Assembly: GCA_020161365.1 (NCBI GenBank)
Contig: JAIUNU010000011.1
Span: 87,446-151,445 of the forward strand
From: Pseudomonadota bacterium
GTDB taxonomy: Bacteria; Pseudomonadota; Alphaproteobacteria; Caulobacterales; Caulobacteraceae
Direction of reading: 5' to 3'
DNA length: 64,000 nt
Part shown: positions 1 to 8,707 of the stretch, in pieces
Layout of the letters: every line of letters begins with the position of its first letter
Position numbering within the stretch: position 1 is the first letter of the stretch
Notes under the pieces: generated by a model
Databases searched by the model: none
What the model saw: the letters and a program-made list of their open reading frames with translations, nothing else
What the model was told of the DNA's origin: nothing
Position numbers and translations under genes: made by a program

Positions 1-567
1 TATCAAATCCACTCGACCATCGCGATCGTCGCGGATGGCTCATGGGGCGACGCGCGGCCCGAGGGCGACGCTGTGGTGTCCAAGACCCCCGGCGTGATCT
101 GCGGCGCCATGGCGGCCGACTGCGCTCCGGTGCTGCTGGTCGATCCCGAGGCTCGGATCGTGGCCGCCGCCCACGCTGGCTGGCGAGGCGCGCTGGACGG
201 CGTCGTGCAGTCAGCCGTGGATCGCATGGTGGAACTGGGCGGCAATCCCGCCAACATGACCGGCGTCGTTGGCCCCTGCATCGGCCCGAAGTCCTACGAA
301 GTGGGCCTCGAATTCCTGCACAAGTTCGAAGCCGACTGCCCTGGCTCGGGCCGCTTCTTCAAGCCCGGCGCGAGCGAGGACAAGCGCTTCTTCGACCTGC
401 CAGCGTTCGTGCTGGACCGACTGGCGACGGCTGGCGTCGAGCGCCGCGAATGGGTGGGTCGCGACACCCGCGCCGAGGAGGAATGGTTCTTCTCGAACCG
501 CCGCGCCTTCCTGAACAATGAGGGCGATTACGGCCGCCTGCTGTCGGCGATCATGCTGGAGGCGTGA
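1..567 (+). CDS. pgeF: PgeF/YfiH-type laccase-domain protein (peptidoglycan editing factor family), 5' partial
   Basis: The gene enters from before base 1; 188 residues are visible in frame 1. The family comprises Zn/Cu-binding 'polyphenol oxidase' domain proteins now linked to purine nucleoside phosphorylase activity or to removal of wrong residues from peptidoglycan precursors. The visible part opens with YQIHS, the usual Q-x-H-S metal-site region, then shows MAADCAPVLL (Cys about 41) and AAHAGWRGALDG (His about 58), which are the conserved Cys and His ligands, and CIGPKSYEVG. All three ligand motifs of the family are intact. It ends 125 bp before prs and reads the same way. Family call is firm; the physiological substrate is not settled by sequence. 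Confidence 0.88.
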   Translation, partial: YQIHSTIAIVADGSWGDARPEGDAVVSKTPGVICGAMAADCAPVLLVDPEARIVAAAHAGWRGALDGVVQSAVDRMVELGGNPANMTGVVGPCIGPKSYEVGLEFLHKFEADCPGSGRFFKPGASEDKRFFDLPAFVLDRLATAGVERREWVGRDTRAEEEWFFSNRRAFLNNEGDYGRLLSAIMLEA

Positions 568-692
568 GCCCCCAGGACCGTCCGGACCATGCTCCGGGTA
601 CGGAAACGAAAAAGTCTCGCCGTTAATACTTGTGTCCGGGGCTTTGCCTGCTAGAAGGCCCGCCAACGGCGACCCCCACACCCGAGATCATC

Positions 693-1631
693 ATGAAGCT
701 GCTGTCCGGCAACTCCAACCGCCCGCTGTCCCAGGCGATCGCGGAATATCTCGACATGCCGCTGACCCGCGCCCAGGTGCGCCGGTTCGCCGATCTCGAG
801 GTGTTCGTCACCATCGACGAGAACGTGCGGGGCGAGGACGTCTTCGTCATCCAGTCGACCAGCTATCCGGCCAACGACAACCTGATGGAGCTCCTGATCT
901 GCATCGACGCCCTGAAGCGCGCGTCGGGCAAGCGGATCACGGCTGTGCTGCCCTACTTCGGCTATGCTCGCCAGGACCGTAAGACCGGCGGCCGCACCCC
1001 GATCTCGGCCAAGCTGGTGGCGAATCTGATCACCCGCTCGGGCGCCGACCGGGTCCTGACGATGGACCTGCATGCCGGCCAGATTCAGGGCTTCTTCGAC
1101 ATCCCCACCGACAACCTCCTGCCCTCGCGCCTCATGGCCGAGGACATCCGTCGCCACTATCCGATGGGCGACGACCTGATGGTCGTCTCGCCTGACGTCG
1201 GCGGCGTGGTGCGGGCCCGCGCCCTGGCCAAGCGCCTGGACGACGCCGACCTCGCCATCGTCGACAAGCGCCGCTCGGGCCCGGGCCAGTCGGAAGTCAT
1301 GAACATCATCGGCGACGTAAAGGATCGCCGCTGCATCCTGTTCGACGATATCGCCGACTCGGCCGGCACCCTGTGCAACGCCGCCCAGGCCCTGATGGCC
1401 CATGGCGCCAAGTCGGTCAGCGCCTACATCACTCACGGCGTGCTGTCGGGCGCGGCGGCTGATCGCGTCGCCAACTCGGTGCTGACCGAGCTGGTCGTCA
1501 CCGACTCGATCGAAGCCTCTGACACCGCCAAGGCCTGCTCGAAGATTCGCTATGTGTCGTGCGCGCCCCTGATCGGCGAAGCGATCCGCCGGATCGCCAA
1601 CGAGGAGTCGGTGTCGAAGCTGTTCGACTGA
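693..1631 (+). CDS. prs: Ribose-phosphate pyrophosphokinase (PRPP synthetase)
   Basis: Cytoplasmic enzyme making PRPP from ribose 5-phosphate and ATP, feeding purine, pyrimidine, histidine, tryptophan and NAD synthesis. The 312-residue product begins [12 protein letters not shown] and shows [11 protein letters not shown] (ATP-binding flexible region), [25 protein letters not shown] and the PRPP loop [12 protein letters not shown] near residue 215-228. An in-frame GTG-like extension upstream (from 630) adds a non-conserved leader; ATG 693 gives the normal bacterial length (about 315) and aligns with family N-termini, so I chose it. Stand-alone gene with a 228-bp gap behind it. Confidence 0.96.
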   Translation: MKLLSGNSNRPLSQAIAEYLDMPLTRAQVRRFADLEVFVTIDENVRGEDVFVIQSTSYPANDNLMELLICIDALKRASGKRITAVLPYFGYARQDRKTGGRTPISAKLVANLITRSGADRVLTMDLHAGQIQGFFDIPTDNLLPSRLMAEDIRRHYPMGDDLMVVSPDVGGVVRARALAKRLDDADLAIVDKRRSGPGQSEVMNIIGDVKDRRCILFDDIADSAGTLCNAAQALMAHGAKSVSAYITHGVLSGAAADRVANSVLTELVVTDSIEASDTAKACSKIRYVSCAPLIGEAIRRIANEESVSKLFD

Positions 1632-1769
1632 CCCTCCTGCGTCCGCCCATTCGTTACCGACGGCGCGCTTGCGCCTGCCGAACCTGACGACGGGCGGCGC
1701 GATCAAGGTTATTTTTCGCGTTAAGCGGCGCATTCCGCGAGGAATTCGCCTCTCGCACGGTCACGCTTG

Positions 1770-1785
1770 TAAAAGCTTGGTTAAC
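1770..1785 (+). promoter_or_regulatory. CtrA-like box (TAAA-N7-TTAAC), candidate
   Basis: The bases read TAAA, seven bases, TTAAC, matching 8 of 9 positions of the Caulobacter CtrA consensus TTAA-N7-TTAAC. It lies 75 bp before the lipoprotein start at 1860 in the 1632-1859 gap, where no convincing gene is seen. Such matches also occur by chance; assignment depends on the organism being Caulobacter-like. Confidence 0.3.
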
Positions 1786-1859
1786 GGGGCGACAGTCACA
1801 ATGTCGCCTGCCCAGGCTGCTATGCGCGCCACCAAAGTCTTGATGGGGAAATTCGGATA

Positions 1860-2936
1860 ATGCGTTCCTTCTCGCGTACGCGGGTCGTACTGACGACGAC
1901 CGCCGTTGCGCTGGCTGCGATGGTCGCGGCCTGTAGCTCGCCCCCGCCGCCCCCACCGCCGCCCGTTGTCCAAGCGCCGCCGCCGCCGCCGCCGATCACC
2001 CTGTCGTCCAGCGTGGTCGAACGCGCCAGCGCCTTCCGGGGCTACATGGCGCGCGCCAGCCAGGTCTCCCCCACGTTCCAGAACGGTGAACAGATCCAGA
2101 CCTCGCTGAAGATCGGCGCGGCCTATGAAACCAAGTCGTTCATGAACGGCGCGGTGGCTTACGCCGCCGTGCTGGCGCTGCAGGACCCCACCTTTGTCGC
2201 CTCCGTGCGCGAGGTCGCAGCCAACCCGACCCAACGCCAGGAGATGGTCAACAACATCTTCTCCAACCCTTCCTACGCGACCGTCTTCAAGGGTAGCGAC
2301 AGCGCTGCGGGCCTGATCATCGACACGATCGGCGGCGACGGCCTGAAGGTCTTCATGGCTGGCAAGGCGGTGAAGCAAGCGGCCTATGACGTGCAGAAGG
2401 CGACTTGGTCCAAGAGCGCGGTCGTCGATCGCGACGGACGCCTGGCTTCGACCAAATCGCTGTCCACCAGCCCCGCCCTCGCCGAAAGCGCGGACGTCGC
2501 GGTGCTACAGCAAGCCTCGATGGGCGGCCAGTCGCTGGGGCTCACGCCACGCGCCGCCGCTGCGCCCTATTCGCCGGTCGTCATCCGGGGCCTGGCCGTC
2601 GCCGCCCTGGCGGCGCTGGGCGCAGCTGGCGACAACAATCTCAGCGCGATCGACGCCCTAAGCACCGATCCCGCGACCGGCAGCTGCCTGAACATGGCGA
2701 AGCTGAACCTCTATCAGTGCCTGGCCGTCTCGAAGCCGCATTACGAGGACATCTTCTGCCTCGGCCAGCATATCCTGATCGACACCGGCGCCTGCATGAT
2801 CAAGGCCGCCGGCGCCACCGTGCCGCCGGAACCGCCCAAGCTTCTGCCCGTCAAGGAAACCATCGCCACCAAGGGCGCCGGCTCCAACTCGCGCAAGGCC
2901 AAGACCGCCGCCAAGAAGCCGGTCAAGAAGGGCTGA
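1860..2936 (+). CDS. Proline-rich lipoprotein of unknown function
   Basis: I do not recognise a family. The 358-residue product starts with a lipoprotein signal (basic N-terminus, hydrophobic stretch, then MVAAC with the lipidated Cys at about residue 25). A proline-rich linker follows (about residues 28-50, runs of six to eight Pro), then a mostly helical, alanine-rich body with four Cys in the last third (SCLNMAK, YQCLAV, IFCLGQ, GACMIK) that could form disulfides in the periplasm. The tail is strongly basic (SNSRKAKTAAKKPVKKG). This layout suggests a periplasm- or envelope-anchored protein whose Pro-rich arm spans a distance, but the role is unknown. Followed by a good terminator. Confidence 0.8.
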   Translation: MRSFSRTRVVLTTTAVALAAMVAACSSPPPPPPPPVVQAPPPPPPITLSSSVVERASAFRGYMARASQVSPTFQNGEQIQTSLKIGAAYETKSFMNGAVAYAAVLALQDPTFVASVREVAANPTQRQEMVNNIFSNPSYATVFKGSDSAAGLIIDTIGGDGLKVFMAGKAVKQAAYDVQKATWSKSAVVDRDGRLASTKSLSTSPALAESADVAVLQQASMGGQSLGLTPRAAAAPYSPVVIRGLAVAALAALGAAGDNNLSAIDALSTDPATGSCLNMAKLNLYQCLAVSKPHYEDIFCLGQHILIDTGACMIKAAGATVPPEPPKLLPVKETIATKGAGSNSRKAKTAAKKPVKKG

Positions 2937-2959
2937 TCTACCGCGCTTTCCATGACGAG

Positions 2960-2989
2960 GGGCCGGGCGTTGCGTCGCCCGGCCCTTTT
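2960..2989 (+). terminator. Rho-independent terminator after the lipoprotein gene
   Basis: Ten-base perfect stem (GGGCCGGGCG / CGCCCGGCCC), six-base loop, then TTTT. It lies 23 bp after the stop codon and separates this gene from rplY. Confidence 0.8.
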
Positions 2990-3092
2990 GTGTATGTAGC
3001 GCGACCCCAAAACGACCGGGCGAGCGTGGCGATCCAGCCATAGGCGCTCTGGTCCCAGAAGAGAGCATCCGGCTCTCTAGAAAGACTGCACC

Positions 3093-3689
3093 ATGAGCGA
3101 GATCATCCTGAACGTGGAAGTCCGTGACGGCGCCGGCACCGGCAACGCTCGCGCCACCCGTCGCGCCGGCAAGGTCCCGGGCGTTCTGTACGGCGGCGGC
3201 AAGGCTCCCGTGAACATCGCCGTGAAGGCCAACGAATTCCGCAAGTCGCTGTACACCGGCAAGCTGCTGGGCCACCTGGTCACCCTGCAGTATGGCGAAG
3301 AAAAGCAATCGGTCATCGCCAAGGCCGTGCAATTCCACCCCGTCACCGACGAGCCGGTCCACTTCGACCTGTACCGCGTCGACGAGCACCAGCTGATCAA
3401 GATCGAAGTGCCGGTGCACTTCAAGAACCAGGAAACCTCGCCGGGCCTGAAGAAGGGCGGCACCCTGGAAGTGATCCGTCACACCGTCGAGCTGGCCTGC
3501 CCGGCCGACAAGATCCCGGAAGAGTTGGTCATCGACCTGGCCAAGCACGACCTGGGCGACGTCATCCGTATCTCGGAAGTGAAGCTGCCCGAAGGCGTGA
3601 AGCCGGCCATGGACCGCGACTTCGTGATCGCCAACCTGAAGGCCTCGGCTTCGGCCCAGTCGGACGCCGGCGACACCACCGTCGCTTAA
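3093..3689 (+). CDS. rplY: 50S ribosomal protein L25 / Ctc type
   Basis: Binds 5S rRNA in the large subunit. The 198-residue product is the long two-domain (Ctc/TL5) form: an N-terminal L25 domain (MSEIILNVEVRDGAGTG, ATRRAGKVPGVLYG, VHFDLYRVDEH) and a C-terminal beta domain (EVPVHFKNQETSPGLKKGG, ILLDLAKHDLGD-like region, LPEGVKPAMDRDFVIANL). Codon use is strongly biased to C-ending codons, as expected for a highly expressed ribosomal gene. It lies upstream of pth, a common pairing, but a terminator lies between them. Confidence 0.95.
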   Translation: MSEIILNVEVRDGAGTGNARATRRAGKVPGVLYGGGKAPVNIAVKANEFRKSLYTGKLLGHLVTLQYGEEKQSVIAKAVQFHPVTDEPVHFDLYRVDEHQLIKIEVPVHFKNQETSPGLKKGGTLEVIRHTVELACPADKIPEELVIDLAKHDLGDVIRISEVKLPEGVKPAMDRDFVIANLKASASAQSDAGDTTVA

Positions 3690-3722
3690 GTCTCTCGGTC
3701 TTCGGATCGAAGCGCATTAGAG

Positions 3723-3752
3723 ACGGGCGGGCCTTCGGGTCCGCCCGTTTTT
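3723..3752 (+). terminator. Rho-independent terminator after rplY
   Basis: Stem ACGGGCGGGCC / GGTCCGCCCGT with one G-T pair, a tetraloop-like TTCG turn, and a TTTTT tract. It lies about 35 bp after the rplY stop and 25 bp before pth. Confidence 0.8.
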
Positions 3753-3776
3753 GTTTGAACTCCCGAGATCTTCGCG

Positions 3777-4385
3777 ATGCTGATCCTCGCCGGCCTTGGC
3801 AATCCCGAGCCCAAGTACGAGAAGAACCGCCACAACGTCGGCTTCATGGCCGTCGACGCCCTGGCGCGGAAGTGGGGCACGGCGCCCTGGCGCGCGCGCT
3901 TCCAGGGCCTGGCCTGCGAAGGGCAGGTCTCGACGCCGGACGGGCCGGTCAAGCTGCTGCTGCTCAAGCCCAAGACCTACTACAATGAGAGCGGCCGCGC
4001 GGTGGGCGAGGCGATGAAGTTCTTCAAGCTGACGCCGGCGGACGTCATCGTCTTCCACGACGAGATCGACATGGCCCCAGGCCGCTTCCGGATGAAGTCA
4101 GGCGGCGGGGCGGCCGGCAATAACGGCATCCGTTCTGTGACCAGCCAGGTCGGCGACGCCTTCCGCCGGGGCCGTATCGGCGTGGGCCATCCCGGCCACA
4201 AGGACGCGGTCATGCACTACGTGCTGGGCGACTTCCACAAGGTCGAGCACCAGTGGCTGGACCCGATGCTGGACGCCATCGCCGATGCTCTGCCCTTCGC
4301 CGCCGTCGGCGACGACGAGCGGTATCAGGCCGAGGTCATGCGCCTGGCGCCTGCGCCCAAGGCCGATCCGCGCAAACCCGCCTAA
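3777..4385 (+). CDS. pth: Peptidyl-tRNA hydrolase
   Basis: Releases tRNA from peptidyl-tRNAs dropped during translation. 202 residues. The N-terminus MLILAGLGNPEPKYEKNRHNVGF carries the catalytic His (about 19) and conserved Asn9; further hallmarks are KPKTYYNESG, FHDEIDMAPGRFRMK with the catalytic-site Asp, GGAAGNNGIRS and RGRIGVGHPG. ATG 3777 begins exactly at the family start. The C-terminal tail after the core (AEVMRLAPAPKADPRKPA) is low-complexity, as in other alphaproteobacteria. Confidence 0.96.
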   Translation: MLILAGLGNPEPKYEKNRHNVGFMAVDALARKWGTAPWRARFQGLACEGQVSTPDGPVKLLLLKPKTYYNESGRAVGEAMKFFKLTPADVIVFHDEIDMAPGRFRMKSGGGAAGNNGIRSVTSQVGDAFRRGRIGVGHPGHKDAVMHYVLGDFHKVEHQWLDPMLDAIADALPFAAVGDDERYQAEVMRLAPAPKADPRKPA

Positions 4386-4481
4386 AGCCTTCCAGGCCTG
4401 TCAAAGCGTCCCCATCTAGGTCTTGGCGGCGTTCAGAGCGCCGGATTGACGTTATCCAGCCCGCAAGGGAAAGACCGGTCC

Positions 4482-5240
4482 ATGTTTTCGCTTCCGTTGC
4501 CGCTGCTGGGCCTGTCGCTGCTGTTCTCGATCGCGCTGTGCGTCCACGTCGTCCGGAGCCAGCGCGAGATGTACTGGCTGTGGATCATCCTGCTGTTCCA
4601 GCCGGTCGGCGGCGTGGTCTATCTCGTCGCCGTGATCCTGCCCGAACTGCTGGGCGGCCGCACCGCGCAGAAGGTGGGCGCCGCCGCGCGTCAGGCGCTG
4701 GACCCACAGCGTGAGTACCGCGAGGCGGCCAAGGCCGTGGATGACGCACCCACGGTCGCCAATCGCGTCCGCCTCGCCGTGGCGGCGACGGAGCTCGGCA
4801 AACACGCCGAGGCCGAGCGGCTCTATGCCGACAGCCTGACGGGACTGTACGCCGACGATCCGCAACTGCTGCTGGGGCGGGCGAACGCCCTCATCGAACT
4901 GGACCGACCTGCCGAGGCCCTGCCCCTGCTGGAGAAGCTGGGTGAGACCCCGACCGCGGGCCGCACGCCCCATACCCTGCTGGCGCTCGGCCGTGTCTAT
5001 CAGGCGCTGGGCCGCGACGAGCAGGCCGAGACGGCGCTGAGCTGGGCGGCGGATCACTATCCCGGTTTCGAAGGCATCGCCCGCTATACGGCCTTCCTGG
5101 CGCGTCAGGGCCGAAAGGACGAGGCGCAAGCCAAGCTGGCCGAGATCGACAGGCGTCTGTCCAAGACCCACGCCCACTTCCGCAGGGAAGCCAAGGCCTG
5201 GCGTGATTTCGCGGCGGCGGCGGTGGCGGTGGCGAGCTAG
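4482..5240 (+). CDS. Membrane protein with PLDc_N-type N-terminus and TPR-like repeats
   Basis: The 252-residue product begins with a hydrophobic hairpin (residues about 3-60: LPLLGLSLLFSIALCVHVV, then YWLWIILLFQPVGGVVYLV) resembling the PLDc_N membrane domain found ahead of cardiolipin synthases, but no phospholipase HKD motif follows. Instead the rest is Ala/Leu-rich helical pairs typical of tetratricopeptide repeats (AEAERLYADSLTGLYADD, AEALPLLEKLGE, EQAETALSWAADHYPGFEG). Probably a membrane-anchored scaffold with the TPRs in the cytoplasm. ATG 4482 is preferred to an upstream in-frame TTG at 4446 because it starts right at the hydrophobic segment. Confidence 0.8.
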   Translation: MFSLPLPLLGLSLLFSIALCVHVVRSQREMYWLWIILLFQPVGGVVYLVAVILPELLGGRTAQKVGAAARQALDPQREYREAAKAVDDAPTVANRVRLAVAATELGKHAEAERLYADSLTGLYADDPQLLLGRANALIELDRPAEALPLLEKLGETPTAGRTPHTLLALGRVYQALGRDEQAETALSWAADHYPGFEGIARYTAFLARQGRKDEAQAKLAEIDRRLSKTHAHFRREAKAWRDFAAAAVAVAS

Positions 5241-5268
5241 GCTGCGCCGACAAATCGGGGGAATCGAT

Positions 5269-6516
5269 ATGAGCGCTTTTGAAGACATCGGGCGCCGCGG
5301 CGTTCTTGCAGGCCTGGGCGCCATGAGCCTGGGCGTGCCGGCCTGGGCGCGCCAAGAGGCGCCCCGGAAGATGACGGACGGCCTGACGCTCATCGGTCGC
5401 GAAGAGCGCCAAGCTCGCCTCGCGCGCGCCCAGGCCCTCATGGCCAAGCAGGGCCTCTCGGCGATCATCACCGAGGCCGGCTCATCGATGGACTACTTCA
5501 CCGCCGCCCAGTGGGGCCGTAGCGAGCGCCCCGTTCTGGCGATCATCCCGCGCGAAGGCCAGATCGGCATGGTGATGCCGAAGTTCGAGGAGCCCTCTAT
5601 CCGCCAGAGCCTGGGGGTACCGGCCGAGATCCGCCCTTGGGAAGAAGACGAAAACCCCTACGCCATCGCCGCCGGCCTCCTAGCCGACCGCAAGTTGGCC
5701 TTCGGCTCGATCGGCGTGGAGGAGACCACCCGCGACTTCATCGTCCGGGGCCTGGCCGAGGCGCTGCCGACCGCGAAGGTCGTGCCCGGCGCGGCCGTGT
5801 TCCGGGGCTGCCGGATGATCAAGACGCCGGCCGAGATCGCGCTGATGCAGGCGGCGGCCGACATCACCGTCGCCGCTTTGCGCCATACCCACGCCAACGT
5901 CCGAGCCGGCATGACCCCCAAGGACATCGCGGCCTTGATGTCCGGCTTCACCGCTGCGCAGGGCGCGCGGGTCAGCTTCAACCTGATCCTGATCGGCGAG
6001 GCCAGCGCCTATCCGCATGGCTCGCGCCAGCCGCAGGTGCTGAGCGAGGGTCAGGTCGTGCTGATGGACTGCGGCTGTAATGTCGGCGGCTACGAGTCAG
6101 ACATCTCGCGCACCTTTGTCTTCGGCGAACCTAGCGCCCGCCAGCGCAAGGTCTGGAACGACGTGGCGCGGGGTCAGCAGGTGGCGTTCGAGGCGGCGCA
6201 GATTGGCGTTGAGGCCGGCGCCGTCGACCGCGCCGTCCGCGCCTATTACGACGGCCTAGGCTGGGGCCCCCGCTACAAGCTGCCGGGGCTCTCTCACCGC
6301 ACGGGTCACGGCATCGGGATGGACGGCCACGAACCAGTCAACTTCGTGATGTCGGAGACCACCCGATTGGCGCCCGGCATGTGCTTCTCGGACGAACCGG
6401 GCATCTACATTCCAGGCGAGTTCGGCGTTCGACTGGAGGATTGCCTCTACATGACCGCGCAAGGTCCGCGCTGGTTCAGCCAACCGCCCAAGTCGCTCGA
6501 CAAGCCGATGGGGTGA
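5269..6516 (+). CDS. Exported M24 family metallopeptidase (Xaa-Pro aminopeptidase-like)
   Basis: 415 residues. The start ATG 5269 is 29 bp after the previous stop; upstream in-frame codons give a basic, non-conserved leader. The N-terminus has a Tat-like signal (GRRGVLAGLGAMSLGVPAWA), implying folded export. A creatinase-type N-domain precedes the pita-bread domain, whose five dimetal ligands are all visible: VVLMDCGCN, YESDISRTF, HRTGHGIGMDGHE, DEPGIYIPG and VRLEDCLYM. The expected reaction is removal of an N-terminal residue before proline in periplasmic peptides. Substrate specificity cannot be read from sequence. Confidence 0.88.
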   Translation: MSAFEDIGRRGVLAGLGAMSLGVPAWARQEAPRKMTDGLTLIGREERQARLARAQALMAKQGLSAIITEAGSSMDYFTAAQWGRSERPVLAIIPREGQIGMVMPKFEEPSIRQSLGVPAEIRPWEEDENPYAIAAGLLADRKLAFGSIGVEETTRDFIVRGLAEALPTAKVVPGAAVFRGCRMIKTPAEIALMQAAADITVAALRHTHANVRAGMTPKDIAALMSGFTAAQGARVSFNLILIGEASAYPHGSRQPQVLSEGQVVLMDCGCNVGGYESDISRTFVFGEPSARQRKVWNDVARGQQVAFEAAQIGVEAGAVDRAVRAYYDGLGWGPRYKLPGLSHRTGHGIGMDGHEPVNFVMSETTRLAPGMCFSDEPGIYIPGEFGVRLEDCLYMTAQGPRWFSQPPKSLDKPMG

Positions 6517-6531
6517 CGCGGCGCGTGCCCG

Positions 6532-7362
6532 CTAGAACCGCCCGCGCTGAAAATCCTCGAACGCCTGAACGAGACCCTCGCGCGTGTCCATCACGAACGG
6601 CCCGTGCCAGAAGACGGGCTCACCGATCGGACGGCCGGCCAGCAGCAGGACGCGGGCGTCGGTGACGGCCTCGACCCGGACGGTGTCACCGCGCCCCAGG
6701 AATACACCCGATAGCGCCTCGACGGTGTCGTGGGCGACGCGGACCTTGCCCTGATAGACGGCGAGCATGGCGTTGCGGTCGTCGCCGACAGGCTCCTCGA
6801 AGACGGTCCCAGCCGGCAGCAAGACGTCGAAATACAGCGCGTCCACCGCGCCGCCGCCGATCGGCCCCGCCGTGCCACCGTCGGTCGCGCCGGAGATCAC
6901 CTTGACGGTTACGCCGCCGTCGCGGGGTTCGACGGGAATGCTATCGGCCTCGAACTCCTGGTAGCCGGGCGCGCTCATCTTCAGCTTGGCCGGCAGGTTC
7001 ACCCAGAGCTGGAAGCCGCGCATCCGGCCATCGGCCTGTTCTGGCATCTCGGAGTGGACGATGCCTTTGCCGGCCCGCATCCACTGGATCCCGCCCGGTC
7101 CGATCACGCCTTCGCGGCCCGTGTTGTCCCTGTGACGCATCCGGCCTTCCAGCATGTAGGTCACGGTCTCGAAGCCGCGATGCGGATGGTCGGGAAAGCC
7201 GCCCATGTAGTCCGACGCCTGATCGTTGTCGAAACAGTCCAGCATCAGGAAGGGGTCGAACATCTGGGCTTCCGGCGTGCCCAGCATCCGCGTCAGCCGC
7301 ACGCCGGCGCCGTCCGAGGTGGGCTGGCCTTTGACAATCTTCAGGACGGGACGGACGGGCAT
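6532..7362 (-). CDS. Pirin family protein
   Basis: 276-residue bicupin. The N-terminal domain carries the metal-site pattern HPHRGFETVTYMLEGRMRHRDN followed by GIVHSEMP, i.e. the His/His/His/Glu set of pirins (YhhW-like quercetinases and redox-linked regulators). C-terminal cupin: GGGAVDALYFDVLLPAGTVFEEPV and RVLLLAGRPIGEPVFWHGPFVM, the usual closing motif. Convergent with the M24 gene (15-bp gap). Bacterial pirins include quercetin dioxygenases and partners of metabolic enzymes, so activity is left open. Confidence 0.92.
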   Translation of the reverse strand: MPVRPVLKIVKGQPTSDGAGVRLTRMLGTPEAQMFDPFLMLDCFDNDQASDYMGGFPDHPHRGFETVTYMLEGRMRHRDNTGREGVIGPGGIQWMRAGKGIVHSEMPEQADGRMRGFQLWVNLPAKLKMSAPGYQEFEADSIPVEPRDGGVTVKVISGATDGGTAGPIGGGAVDALYFDVLLPAGTVFEEPVGDDRNAMLAVYQGKVRVAHDTVEALSGVFLGRGDTVRVEAVTDARVLLLAGRPIGEPVFWHGPFVMDTREGLVQAFEDFQRGRF

Positions 7363-7484
7363 GTGGGCTCCTTGCTCACGGATCGATATCAGTTCTTGTT
7401 GCGGTTAGCGCAAGCCCCCTCCGCCGGTTCGCCTTTCGCCGCCATCCGTGCTAAGCGCGCGCCAACGAAATTCACGAGAGTTCC

Positions 7485-8585
7485 ATGGCCCTGAAAGTCG
7501 CCATCGTCGGCCTGCCCAATGTCGGCAAGTCCACCTTGTTCAACGCCCTGACCCAGACCGCGTCGGCCCAGGCCGCCAACTATCCGTTCTGCACGATCGA
7601 GCCCAACACCGGCGACGTCGCCGTGCCCGAGCCGCGTCTGGAGGCCCTGGCCAAGATCGCCGGCTCCAAGGAGATCATCCCGGCCCGGATCACCTTCGTC
7701 GACATCGCTGGCCTTGTGCGCGGCGCGTCCAAGGGCGAAGGCCTCGGCAATCAGTTCCTGGCCAACATCCGCGACTGCGACGCCGTGGCCTTCGTGGCCC
7801 GCTGCTTCGAGGACGACGACATCACCCACGTCGAGGGCCGCATCGACCCGCTCAGCGATCTCGAGATCATCGAGATGGAGCTGATGCTGGCCGACCTGGA
7901 GAGCCTGGAGAAGCGCCTGCCGGCCATCGAGAAGAAGGCCAAATCTGGCGGCGACAAGGACGCGGCCAACACTCTGCGCCTGATCAACCTGGCCCTCGCC
8001 CAGCTGCGCGAGGGCCGTCCGGCCCGCGCCGCGACCGTGGACAAGGAGGACGAGAAGGCCTGGCACATGCTGCAACTGCTGACCTCCCTGCCTGCGCTCT
8101 ATGTCTGCAACGTCGAGGAAGGCAGCGCCGACAAGGGCAACAAGTACAGCGACCTGGTGGCCGAACGGGCCGCGCGCGACAACGCCAAGGCCGTGGTCAT
8201 CTCGGCCCAGATCGAGAGCGAGATCGCCCTGCTGGACGCCGAGGAGCGCGCCGAGTTCCTCGAAACCCTCGGCCTGGAAGAGCCGGGCCTGAACCGCCTG
8301 ATCCGCGAAGCCTATAGCCTCTTGGGCCTGCAGACCTACTTCACGGTCGGCCCGAAGGAAGCCCGCGCCTGGACCATCCATGTCGGCGACACCGGCCCGC
8401 AGGCGGCCGGCGTGATCCACACGGACTTCGAGAAGGGCTATATCCGCGCCGAGACCATCGCGTTTGACGACTTCATCAAGCTGGGCGGCGAGGCCGGCGC
8501 CAAGGAAGCCGGCAAGATGCGGGCCGAAGGCAAGGACTATGTCGTCAAGGACGGCGACGTGATGCACTTCCGCTTCAACGTCTGA
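7485..8585 (+). CDS. ychF: Redox-regulated ribosome-binding ATPase YchF/OLA1
   Basis: 366 residues, the normal family length. Walker A GLPNVGKSTLFNAL at residues about 8-21; FVDIAGLVRGASKGEGLGNQFL is the G3/switch region; the specificity motif is NVEE (not NKxD), which is why this Obg-family protein prefers ATP. The coiled-coil region (EMELMLADLESLEKRLPAIEKKAK) and the C-terminal TGS domain (TYFTVGPKEARAWTIHVGDTG ... YVVKDGDVMHFRFNV) are complete. Acts on ribosomes in stress responses. A GC-rich stem follows (8592-8623) but without a convincing T tract. Confidence 0.96.
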   Translation: MALKVAIVGLPNVGKSTLFNALTQTASAQAANYPFCTIEPNTGDVAVPEPRLEALAKIAGSKEIIPARITFVDIAGLVRGASKGEGLGNQFLANIRDCDAVAFVARCFEDDDITHVEGRIDPLSDLEIIEMELMLADLESLEKRLPAIEKKAKSGGDKDAANTLRLINLALAQLREGRPARAATVDKEDEKAWHMLQLLTSLPALYVCNVEEGSADKGNKYSDLVAERAARDNAKAVVISAQIESEIALLDAEERAEFLETLGLEEPGLNRLIREAYSLLGLQTYFTVGPKEARAWTIHVGDTGPQAAGVIHTDFEKGYIRAETIAFDDFIKLGGEAGAKEAGKMRAEGKDYVVKDGDVMHFRFNV

Positions 8586-8707
8586 TGCGTCGCGCGGCGT
8601 CCGTGACCTAAACGGCGCCGCGCTTATGCCGGATTGTTGGCCCCCCGCGAGAAGGCTCGACGTGGCAACCGGACGGTGTAACCTCGACACGTCAAGTGGA
8701 GGGCACC

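Noticed and set aside
1669..1860. 63-residue frame before the lipoprotein gene
   Set aside because: No ribosome-binding site, no recognisable pattern and it spans the probable promoter; treated as non-coding.
8592..8623. GC-rich stem after ychF as a terminator
   Set aside because: Seven perfect pairs, but followed by only TT and a loop too long; kept out for lack of a T tract.
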